In this document: one piece after another, positions 12,531-22,367 of the stretch
Layout of the letters: every line of letters begins with the position of its first letter
Numbering within the stretch: position 1 is the stretch's first letter
Origin: Haemaphysalis longicornis
Lineage: Eukaryota; Arthropoda; Arachnida; Ixodida; Ixodidae
DNA: 64,000 nucleotides
Direction of reading: 5' to 3'
Assembly (NCBI GenBank): GCA_013339765.2
Contig: CM023454.1
Location: 135,363,399-135,427,398, forward strand
The notes under the pieces: model-generated
The model's input: only the letters and a program-made list of their open reading frames with translations
What the model was told of the DNA's origin: nothing
The model's database searches: none
Made by a program: the position numbers and the translations under genes

Positions 12531-12804
12531 ATGTCAGAATTACTACGCCGTGTACTCTCGCCGCAAGAAATGCATTCGCACTTCCTCACGATTCCCTTCG
12601 GGGAGGTGGGGGCAATTTTTTTCACTTCTCTTTTCATTTTCGTTGCTCCCTCTCTGGTAGCAAAGTGCTCGCAGCGTGGTCAGCATGAAACATTTTTGCC
12701 CCTTTCCTTTAAAAGACTTTTTGTGTGCACGTATGAACCCACATCAAACTTCCCAACAAGAGCAATTGATGATATATCATCATACCGAATACTTACACTA
12801 TGAG

Positions 12805-13570
12805 CTTGTTTTTTTTTAAAAAAACCTATTCTATTTGATTTGTGGACTTGCTGTAACCAGTTGCTGGCCGCCTGCCTGGCAGCAGAGCCAGAATGAAAAG
12901 GTTGTCAGTGCGTCTTAAGGTCTTTTAAACAAATAGTCGGTCTAGCTAGAAGACACGTTAAATACTGCCCCCATGGTCGTGGTGTGCATGGTGCTGAAAG
13001 TGAGATTCTATGATTCTATTTGGCTCGGCGGCCTCTTCAGCGGTGCTTTGCCTTCATGCTCTGTAAGTTGTGTGTTACTTGTATTTGATAGTAAAGTCAA
13101 AGGCTCCTTAACTTGCAACGTCAACAAGGGCCACAAAATCGTGTTACACTCGTGTCTTATGCCCACCATGTGCACAAGAAAGCTTGTAACCTTAGTAAGG
13201 CTACATTAGTAAGGCTAGTCAGCTCAATGCAAATAGAATAAAACACATTGAAATAGGCAGGTAAGGCAGCCAGCCCTGGTGTACAGCTCCCGAGGTGGTT
13301 GAATGTTCCCAATGTGCGTAAAGCAGACTAAGCACAGTCGGAGTTAGCACCCAACACAGCATTTCTTGCGTGGTATAACCTTTAGTCATCACGGGAATCA
13401 CTAGGGTGCGAAATGTACTTTGACGCATGATTGAGAACTGTTAAAATTTTATTCATACTGGCAAGATCTAATGTTTGGGTAATATGCTTCCCAGTTTTGA
13501 TAAATTCACTGCTTGAGCCTGTTGGTTCATTTCTGCTGAATGCTATAACACCGAACACAACAAAAAACAA
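12805..13570. repeat. dispersed repeat, copy B
   Basis: It aligns with 4345-4960 over about 600 bp in order and orientation, diverged with indels. Its end at about 13550-13575 resembles 5948-5970, so copy B seems to lack about 1 kb of the middle of copy A. No frame of interest. Confidence 0.65.
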
Positions 13571-14040
13571 ACAAGATGACCAGCTAGCTAAAGAACACAG
13601 GTGATTTGCCTTTTTTAACCACTATGTCAAGCCCTATTTCCCGATTAAAAATTTTGTTCACGGTTATTCGAATTTGATATATCTTGGGTATAAATGGTTT
13701 GGCCAGATGCTTACCAAAATAGAGGCGCAACTCACTATTTCTCCAACATTGAATTGTTTTTTTTTTGTCCGCAGCTTCTGAAATGCTGAGCTTTGTGAAC
13801 ACCAACAGTGCAGACAGTGCCTTTTCAAAGTCCGAAAGTGCTGATGGCATCACGTGTTTATACACACGTCTAACAGATACACATGCTTATCCTGTCCTCC
13901 TAAAATTGTCTTGTAGTGCCATAAAAGAATATGGCTTAATATGAGAAACTGACGTATGTCAAAGGACAACAAAAAATAAGAACCAGAATTCGAGTCTTCT
14001 GTAAGCACTTGTTCAAACCTGGAAGTACAAAGCGATGTGG
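13571..14040. other. unannotated DNA
   Basis: A minus-strand frame of 93 codons (13584-13865) has no recognisable domain. Nothing else is seen. Confidence 0.4.
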
Positions 14041-14044
14041 AAGT

Positions 14045-14115
14045 AGGGTCACTAGTGTGACAAAGTGGCTTTTCTCTGAAACCGAACATGACAAAAGTGC
14101 GTATAACGGCGTGGA
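14045..14115 (+). pseudogene. coding-like fragment related to the one at 9541-9657
   Basis: It shares the core VTSVTKWLFS-x-TEHDK-x-AYNGVE in frame with 9586-9656. Several of the base differences are conservative at the protein level. The similarity stops within about 10 codons on either side. Origin unknown. Confidence 0.45.
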
Positions 14116-15809
14116 GAGATACACTGAAAATTCACTTAAATTGCAATATTTAGCCTGACAAATAGCTTTGAAAAAGTATGAATATAAGAATGGCGGCCAA
14201 AAGAAGCATCATATAAAACAAGTAAAATACCTGCCGTCAGCTTGATTCACTGGTCCGCAGCCTTTGAACCAACTCTACCAGATGGTGCACGCTAGTGCGC
14301 ACCCTTTCGCTGCCTGTTTACTTGCTGCCCTTGGCGGGTTGACCTTGAACAGCTGCCTAGAAAAGCTGGCAGGCACGATTGATTTTCTTCAGACTGCTTA
14401 CATCCATGCTGTACTGTATTCTATACGGTGTATGCACTGGCCACTAAGCCACACAGTGGAGCCAATATTATTTGTGTGGTTTGAGAGCTGCGCGAGCAGT
14501 GCAGTCGTTTCGCAGCTAGCTAAGTATCATCCCGAACGTCCGTTTCCTTTTTTCTTGCATTGCTCCAAACAACCACGGCTAGAGTCACGAAAATGTTTTT
14601 ACCAAAGAGTGTGATAATATTGTATGTGGTAGTGGCATGTGCAATGAGCCATTCATATTACCATTTCCCCAGCGACTGTAGCGCGCTTCTTATGCAGTGT
14701 GAGATGCTGAGCAGCTCTAGCGACACTATTCTGATGCATTGAACACGCGACCATCCTCAAACTGGGTTTCCAATGAAGTGAAGCGGTTATGCAAACGGTC
14801 TGGGTTGAATAGCGGGTGAGGTTGTAGGCACTATAAAGTGCCGCAGGGACAATTCACTGACTTGAGGTGACGAAGATTATGCCGATTGTTTCCAAGTGTT
14901 GTTTTCCCCACGCACATGAAGCCGAAATTAGAAACAGGACAAGCTCACGGAACAGTCTTGGTCATCAGGGAACAGTCGAAAGGAAATGGTTGGAAGCCCA
15001 CAATTACCAGTGGCCTTGTATAGCACATTCACTTCAAAACACTGAAATAGCCAGGGCGATGTCGAGTGCCCGAATGGGTGCGCATAATCCATAAAGTACA
15101 CTGCATGAACTAAATAGTGAACGTTTCACGCAATAATTAAGGTTTCAAGCATGTGACGCGGCGTGAGATGACATTGTCAACACTGCATTCCCCCTCAACT
15201 GCAATTAAGTGAGCACAGAAGATTTGGTATTGATTCACCCCATCATCAATGCCTTCTTTCTGAATTCGTTGCATGCGGCCATACTGTCTTCCAACGGGGC
15301 CCTGTTCTTTGCTTTGAAACAGTCGAAAACCTTGCGTTTGTTTTCATCATTCGGCCTATTTCAGGCCCGCTACTCTAGGGAGCATGAACATGCAGTCTGG
15401 CATCCCCCAGCAAAAGAAAAAGCCAGTTACTCGTTACGACAAGGCATCTGTAAACCGACGAATGAAGGAGAAAAAAAAGCGCCACACACACAGCGGTTTT
15501 TGCGAACACCAAGCTGGATACCATGTTTTGCGTCGGAGAATGCGCTGTCTATGTGGAAGCGTTTCACTGTAAAAATAAAGTCAGCCTCCTTGCGAGGGTA
15601 GCCCTGCCATGCGTTTTAGGGGCTAGTGCATACAGCGAATACGCTACTGGGTCCTCTTTTTTTAAATAAAATCTGAGTGGTTATGCCGTGAGGCAAGCCT
15701 GTGATATTTGCCACACAGTGGACCCCAACTTATTTTTGGTCCCATTTTAATTGGGATAATGTGAACACTGCACGTCCAAATGCGAGATAATCGTCGGTCA
15801 TTAAGTGTA
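14116..15809. other. unannotated DNA
   Basis: Frames of 60-130 codons are present at 14264-14614 and 15209-15601 without any motif I recognise. I make no gene call. Confidence 0.4.
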
Positions 15810-15996
15810 ACAGAGTGAATCACTAGAGCAGGCAAGCATGGCAGGGGCAGCAGAAAATTAGATGGGCAGATGAGATCACGAAGTATGCGGGGATAAATTG
15901 GTCGCAGTTAGCACAGGACGAGGTTTTTGGAGATCTATTGGGGAGGCCTTTGCCCTGCAGTGGGCCTAGATAGGCTGCTGCTGATGATGATGATAA
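15810..15996 (+). mobile_element. 3' end of a non-LTR retrotransposon (RTE-like)
   Basis: It matches the 3' part of 44150-44725: a GTAACAGAGTG start, TTAGATGGGCAGATGAGAT, then CCTTTGCCCTGCAGTGGGC, TAGATAGGCTG and a terminal GATGATGATGAT run. From memory this block encodes the last residues of a tick non-LTR reverse transcriptase plus its short 3' tail. It is heavily 5'-truncated, as is usual for target-primed insertion. The clade is uncertain. Confidence 0.65.
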
Positions 15997-16738
15997 ATAT
16001 GAATAACTTATGTCAAAGGTAAATGTCAAACTTTCCTTCACAACTTATTTAAATATACCCACTGCACTCGAGATCCCTGTATATTTTGCTCAGGAGGACA
16101 ACAGGTTTCTTATTATACTACCCAGGTTATTCTAGGTTTTTTGTTTGTCTGGTTGATAGTTTTCATTCAAAACCTATCGGAACTACAGAAATTTCTTCGC
16201 TCTTCTGCTGACTGAATATCGTGGCAGACACAACACCTAAAAAAAAAAGTTCCTAAAAATTTAAATATCGTGTCTGCCCTACATGTCCAAGCTTTACCAA
16301 GAAAATTTCGGGAATGATAACAAATAAACTGAGCATCTAAGTATACGGCAAACAAGAAAACAGTGCTGGGCCTGCTGAAAAAATTACACCCACCTCCCCT
16401 TGCGGGAACCCTGGTGTGATGCGACGCTGAAGGAGGTTCCGTTGGGTGTTTCCGTTGGGTCGATTAGTCGAATAGCGTGAAATGCGTAGTCAACGTGAAT
16501 TGCGTTTCAATCACATCGTTGGGTTCCACGCGAGGGGACGAGGGCGCGGGAGACCGGCCGCACCCGAAGGAGAGGAGACCGCGGGAAAAAGACAGTACTG
16601 CACATGCGCGCAGCACGCCCGCTAATGTTGGGAGAGAGTGTTCGCTATCGGTGAGAGGAGAGGTGCAGCTGTGCGGACAACGCGGATTCAGGAGTGACAG
16701 GGCCGCCGGCAAGAGATGCTCATCTCGGCGTCGCATCT
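15997..16738. other. unannotated DNA with a GC-rich right half
   Basis: 16430-16738 is GC- and purine-rich, with a short duplicated TTCCGTTGGGT at 16437 and 16450. No gene is recognised. Confidence 0.4.
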
Positions 16739-16950
16739 AAAAGTAACTAACCTCTGGATAAATTCAACTGTGGTAGCTGCTCGCTCAGCCTACTCCATGT
16801 CGAATCCACAGCACACGAGGTAGCAGCAGGCTAATTCCCTCCCTTAGGATCGTCAGCCCCTTGCTCGCCAAAAACTGCGGCACCATCTGATAGATACTGC
16901 CTGCAAGCAATTGAAAACACTTGTGATAAACCGTGCCTTCCAGTGTTTCG
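16739..16950. repeat. dispersed repeat, copy C (partial)
   Basis: It aligns with 5660-5860 of copy A: AACTNACCTCTGGA, GTGGTAGCTGCT, TTCCCTCCCT and TGCCTGCA(A/G)GCAAT occur in order. Only the right-hand section of the repeat is present. Confidence 0.55.
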
Positions 16951-17821
16951 GTAGTGGCATTTAGAAATAAATCCCGGGCTCAACACTCGAGCAACTTGCT
17001 ACAAGGTGGGCAACACTCCAGTTTAAAAGCCAACTGCACTAAAAAATGTGACCTCTTGAAAATATCATTTCGATTTATTCCCCTAAAAAGACAGCAAGAT
17101 ACAAAATATGACAGCTGAGATACGCGTATTCATGGCACAAATGACCATCAAAAATCGGCGACTCTGAAAACCGAAATAGCGAAGCGTGCAGACATTGCAA
17201 CCAGGCTGAAGTGACGTGGCCGCCAGCAAGCCAGAGCAAACATGCGCACAACAGCTTCACGTCTGCAGCAGTCCAGGTTGAGCCCACCCAGGAGAGCTTG
17301 ACTGGTTCCCCTGGCTGGCTGGAGGACCAATCGCTTGGTTAGCTGCGATGTCACTTCCGCTTCAATTGCTGTTTGCACGATCCGTTGGCAGGTCTCACGT
17401 TGTCTGTGATGAAGTTTATTTTCTATGTTTTAAACATTTCCAACTGATTATCAAGGCATTTCCGAGGGCTACGAGTAATGTCCAAAATAAAAAATAATAA
17501 CATAAATTGGTTCGGTGATACGCACAGTACGTCCAAAATACATTTTACCGATGCGAAATTTGAATACCGTTGGCCTTCGATTGGCCCACTTGGAGTTTTT
17601 TTAACATGCACATAGCACGTACACAATGCTTTTAATACTTCACCATCAGAAACCGGTGTTACAGCCAAATATCAAACCTGTGACCTTGTGCACAGCAGCA
17701 GCATGCCTTTGTCTCTCAGCTACTGGCAGGTCAACAAACTATTACGAGTTTCTTGAAGTAAACATGCACGCAATTCACTATTTAAACAAGTCGCCAAAAC
17801 AAATCTTAGAAATGTAAAAAA
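16951..17821. other. unannotated DNA
   Basis: No recognisable gene or element is seen. Confidence 0.4.
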
Positions 17822-17935
17822 ATATAGGGTTTAACGTATCAAAGCTACACCTGTGCTATGCGGTGTGCTTTTGTGCAGGGCTTCGAATGAATTTTGAACA
17901 CCCAGAGACATCTCACACGGTTCTTTTTTAACACT
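17822..17935 (+). repeat. gggtttaacg-type dispersed tick repeat
   Basis: TAGGGTTTAACG, CAAAGCTACACCTGTGCTAT, GCAGGGCTTCGAATGAATTT and GAACACCCAGAGA follow one another as in an abundant tick repeat known to me from memory. No target duplication is visible. The call rests on recollection. Confidence 0.5.
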
Positions 17936-19038
17936 CATTGTTCACACAGTTCCTTCGAAAATTAGATCTGATAATCTACCGTCGCGGAGAGCCTAAGCTG
18001 AAACGGCAGTACGGGAGCCAAGAGATGCAAAGTTGGCATGAGGTAAAAGAACAAAGTAAACCCCACCTCGTGCCACCAACATACACCTGTAGGTTGCGGT
18101 TTATTTTGTTCTTGTTCTCAGTACTTTTCTTTTGTGAATATTAAATACAATACTCTGAACAGCCATTACAGCATTTGTTGCTGGCTCTGCAGCTGGAGTG
18201 AAACAGTGCAAAATTAACTGTAATAGGGTCGACAACTTTGCACTGGCTAACAATGGGCTCTCCTTGTGAATCAACGTAAATGGGCAGGGGCCCTGTAATT
18301 GCTCTGGGTAGTTACTGGTTCCATTTAAATATTGTAGCATAGGTCACCAGAGTGCACTGATGTATCCTTTGCTTCTTCGCGGCACCTAGACTCGTGGGTC
18401 ATAAATGAGCCAGCTGACGTCAGCACGCTGACACAGCCTGGGAAAGAGTGCACAACAGACTGTCCTATTCTTGAAGTGGTCCACAATGTGTGGGATGGGC
18501 TTCATACGTCCAGACTCATGGCTCCCACATGACGCCAGAGAACACAAAAATGCAACATTGTTTGTTTGCCCATCCTGATTTTTTTGGTGTCTGAAAATAT
18601 GGCTCATAAAGGCTTTGTATCTCCTGAAAACAACACTGCGTAAACTCATGGGACAAACCATAACCCTAAGTACACTGCTGCGAAACGCAAAATGTTCAAA
18701 GAAGGCGAGACACGCAGGAAAGGTTTCTATACGCCAGCTGCAGCTTTTCATCCTGCATTGCTATCTGCACATCACATTATTATTAAAATGTAAAAAGCAC
18801 TGCAGCCTGTATATGTTCTGTTTTTCTGTATATGTTCAGTACGTGAGCACTTTTCCACACTTGGGAGACGTTTAGCTGCATAGTTACATTTTTGGCGCAC
18901 CTGTACCTTGGTTAACACAGAAATGTGTTGCGCTGGTTCTGATAGTGAGCTACGCCTTCCACGATTGAATGAGATTCGTAAAATCAGAACTGGCAGCTTG
19001 ACTGCCGCAAAAGATGTGCTAGTAAAACTTAGTAGATA
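17936..19038. other. unannotated DNA
   Basis: A 121-codon minus-strand frame (18386-18751) has no recognisable domain. Confidence 0.4.
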
Positions 19039-19213
19039 GTTTTAGCATAGCGTTATCGTGTTTACGTTACCGTTTACCGTGTTTGTGGGAAGTCGAGTGC
19101 GCAGCGCGAGAGTTACCGCGAACGGTAACTTACTGGCACAGGCTTCACCGTCTTCAGCGGCTTCCGGTAACACGGTAAAAGGTAACGCAAACGCGGTAAC
19201 GATATGCTAAAAC
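19039..19213. mobile_element. MITE with long terminal inverted repeats
   Basis: The left end GTTTTAGCATAGCGTTATCG and the right end (complement) GTTTTAGCATATCGTTACCG begin inverted repeats of about 45 bp that also share GTTTACGTTACC/GTTTGCGTTACC and TTTACCGTGTT. The whole element is about 175 bp and non-coding. I could not find a convincing target duplication, so the superfamily stays open. Confidence 0.7.
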
Positions 19214-19906
19214 GGAAGAAGCAACAGCAAATACTCACCGCATGCTCGTAAGCGTGCTTCTAAAAAGACTTTAAACTCTAATGAGAACTGAACATGAATG
19301 CGGCGCTCGGACAATTTTACTGGACTGCGGAAATACACCAGAAAACTACGCGACAGTTATGGCCAGCGTTGGTTTGAAATGGACGCCAATTACAACCTAT
19401 GGCTGTTTAGAACCGCCAACCAATATGATATGCTCTCCCATGCCAGATGCACTAAGCCCCATAAGCGTGTTTTACAGTACAGCTTGTCAAGTCATTTCAT
19501 ATTTCATTCGCCCTGCCAAGCCACGCCGCCGATAACTCGTGTGAGCGTGCAAAGCTCGTAAATGTCGCGTTTGCACCACGACCAGCCTCGAGGGGAAAGT
19601 CTTAACACTTCAAGGAAAGAAAAAAAGCGCGCTCACCATCTCTAAAAGCACGACGGGTGTCTCGCGGCGACGTGTCAGTCCCCGCGCGTCAAAACACGGT
19701 TCTGAATTAGGGGAGAACAAACCCAGGTTCAACCCAAGCGTTGGTTCAATGCGGACGCGACGCAGAACTTCAAAGCAACCAATGAAATGACGCTTACCTG
19801 CTGTCACGCTATCTGTTGACCGAGCGATAACTGCAAATGTGCGAAAGATAAAAAAAAAACACCGCAAACACAGCGCAAAGAAAGACTTCGCGCGCCCACA
19901 CACCAT
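19214..19906. other. unannotated DNA
   Basis: The 160-codon minus-strand frame here runs into the neighbouring MITE, so it is unlikely to be a real gene. Confidence 0.4.
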
Positions 19907-19914
19907 GCCACAAC

Positions 19915-20350
19915 CATAGAGTTTTATACTAATATATACTAGAGAGAAATCTGGCGCTGTATTCGCGGGCACCGTGGGCGGCGCCATTGTAGCTAGCCAC
20001 GTTCCTCGCCTCCGTGGCTTGGTTAGCCATATGGCTTCTTTTTTGTCTTGAAGCCAAAAAGGGTACCACCGTTTTTTTTGTATATCTTCCATGAAGCTTA
20101 TAAATATTCCCTGACAAATACATCTTTCTGGAGCTTTATTTTATAATAACAAAACAAATTCTAATAAACCTTTGCAGTAAAATTGTTGCATTTTCGCAGC
20201 CAAAGCCAACTTTTCAGCCGGTTCGCGAGCCATGCCAAGGAAAAGTGGAACGTGCCCGCCCGGTTCATGAAGGCACGCTCGCTGAAGCGCGGCTCCCCTA
20301 AACAGTGGCGCCAGGTTTCCCTCTAGTATATATTAGTACGAAACTCTATG
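19915..20350. mobile_element. MITE with perfect 8-bp target duplication
   Basis: Terminal inverted repeats start CATAGAGTTT and extend about 43 bp through ACTAATATATACTAGAG and CTGGCGC with a few mismatches. The octamer GCCACAAC directly precedes (19907-19914) and follows (20351-20358) the element. An 8-bp duplication fits hAT or P-like transposases, although the terminus is not the classical hAT CAGNG. The 436-bp interior has no transposase. Confidence 0.85.
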
Positions 20351-20523
20351 GCCACAACCGCCACAGGAAAAACAACACATTTTACGCGCGATGGACGAAT
20401 GCGGTGCGGTGCGCACGAGGAGTTCTTGAGAGCAACCAGTGATGAAGTACTGTAACTAGGGCCACCACGATTGCAGGTCACGCTTGAATTTTGTTTCTGC
20501 GACGCGTTGTAGACAAAAGATAC

Positions 20524-21481
20524 TGCTGCGAACCATGCCTTGGATATGTTTATTTATATTTTCTTTTTAACTCCCGGCTGTACCGGGTTGTGTTATCTGC
20601 GTCCCAAGATAAGCGCGTGTTCCACTATTTCTTTCTTAAGCCGCGCGGGTTATCTTTGATAAGAGAAATTCATTGCCGCACCTTCCTTTTTAAAACATCT
20701 TTTTTTCCACGCACAATTTGCGATTAGAATAAGCTTCCGGGAAACGTCGTTTGCGCATCTGGCGTTAGATTTGACACAGTTCTAAGGTGTTACCTGCGTG
20801 GCGACATTGAAACCGGTGTTCCTTGAATTGCCACGACCTTGTTGCTGTCAATTATTTGTTTGTGTTTTTTTTATTCATTATTGCTGCACCGTGTTGCTGC
20901 TCACTGCAATGTGTGATGACCGCTGTGACTCGTTTTATAGAATGTTCATTTTTTTAATTTCGCCTTTCGTCTTGTTTCCGTTTTTCTCTTGTATTTGTTT
21001 TGCCTCCGGCTCTGCTGTCGTTTGATCTTGTAAAATTTTCTTTGCTGCAAGCTTTTAAAATACGCCTCTGTTGATTTTTATTGTTGTATATCACGAGATT
21101 CATGATCCCGTTTCTGCACTGGGCACTTTTTATGTATTTCCTACAACAATGCCCTCTGAGCGAATGTAGTTAGCTTAATAAATAAATATTGATAGGGAAA
21201 ATATTTCGCCCTAACGTCACTAGCCTACAATAGTCTTCTTTGAGCTACAGTGTTATCTATGTAATTCGACGTTTCCAGCAACGCTCGCGCCAAAAGATAA
21301 ATGCCGCAGATCAGACGCCGCGGCATTCGATTCGGCGACACTCTCCTGCGACATCACGGCGTCATTTTGTTGACTGCAGCTTCGCCGCTTGTGTATTCAT
21401 TGAGTTGTTAGGGGAGCACAAGTTCGCCCCAATAAACCGTTTTGCGTTCAAGACAACTGAGTAGATTTGGGCTGCGTGACA
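20524..21481 (+). mobile_element. diverged solo Gypsy LTR with internal extra DNA
   Basis: Its left part (20524-20690, TGCTGCGAACCATGCCTTGG...) and right part (21243-21481, ending AGACAACTGAGTAG...GCGTGACA) match the two ends of the 424-bp LTR of the Gypsy at 46747-52732, in opposite orientation. The tetramer ATAC flanks it on both sides (20520-20523, 21482-21485), so it behaves as one insertion that recombined to a solo LTR. About 545 bp in the middle (about 20695-21240) have no counterpart in the 424-bp LTR. They may be a later insertion or a feature of an older LTR variant. Confidence 0.8.
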
Positions 21482-21589
21482 ATACATTTAGGAGGTCTTC
21501 ATCACGACTGCAGGTGACGGAATTACGTTCTGCTAATATCTCAGCTAAGCCAGATGCAATTTTGTTTTCCTCACTCTTTCTGTCGGATT

Positions 21590-21733
21590 ACGGAAATTCC
21601 GTTCGTTTTCTAAAATACGTAAGCTGCTTACGTTTGCTTATGGACACTCCCTACGTTTTCTCAAATAAGAAGCAGCTTATGTTTTTTCATGTAGGCTTTG
21701 ACAGTAAAAATACAGAATTTTTTTAACAGTGTA
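21590..21733. repeat. second TTCCGT-rich MITE-like remnant
   Basis: It has GGAAATTCCGTTCG, a small palindrome CGTAAGCTGCTTACG and a TTTTTTTAACAGTGTA right end. See 1012-1360. Confidence 0.35.
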
Positions 21734-22168
21734 CGTTGATCCGTAACTGCTTTATGTCGCTAAAATCGCGGCGCAGCAAAGGGGAGAGAAAGAAATGATA
21801 GGCCAACAAGTGTGACTAAAATTGGTGGGTAGGAAAGGAACCGACAGGCAAGTATCGAGAGGTGTCGCCTGAAGATGAAAACGCTTCCCGTGATGAAATT
21901 CAAAGTTAGTTTCCTAGCGTTATTAAACCGGCATGTATCCGACTGCTGCATCATCGCACTCAGGTCGATTACATTTCCTTTGGGTTCATCGCCCAGGCGT
22001 TGGCTTTAAAAATTGTCTTGGTTGTAGCGTATTTTGTAGAATTTGATTTGAAGCAGCGTGCATGTAGAAAGTTTCGCTTTGAACCACGTTTCGCTTTTAA
22101 CGAAGCAAAAAACAGCTTACCTGTTCCTCCTCTTTCACGTTTGCAAACGCACATCGCCCAATGGTGGT
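21734..22168. other. unannotated DNA
   Basis: No recognisable feature. It ends at the left copy of the retrotransposon's target duplication. Confidence 0.45.
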
Positions 22169-22367
22169 GCCGTGCCTCGTATGATGATGATGATGGTTGG
22201 GTTTTTATGGCGTAAGGCCGACTAAGGGCAAAGAGCGCCAGAAAAAAAGTTTATTTAATGATGTGAGGTGGTTCGCACAAAAAGGTAGGTAAAAAAACGT
22301 GTCAACCGAACATAGTAAAATCAGGTTAAAGATAATGGTGACGGCTGGTGTATAGGGCCAGATTTGA

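Noticed and set aside
12190..12660. 156-codon plus-strand frame in the GC-rich island
   Set aside because: Several overlapping frames on both strands are open simply because the DNA is GC-rich. Low-complexity Ser/Arg/Pro content and no conserved motif.
16464..16740. Head-to-head 87-90 codon frames
   Set aside because: Open frames on both strands of a GC-rich segment with no motif. No evidence of a gene.
18160..18340. Fourth copy of the dispersed repeat
   Set aside because: Only a short GTTGCTGGCTCTGCAG-type similarity to 4390-4430 was seen, too little to call a copy.
19610..20092. 160-codon minus-strand frame
   Set aside because: It runs across the border of a MITE defined by a perfect target duplication, has no domain, and its composition is not coding-like.
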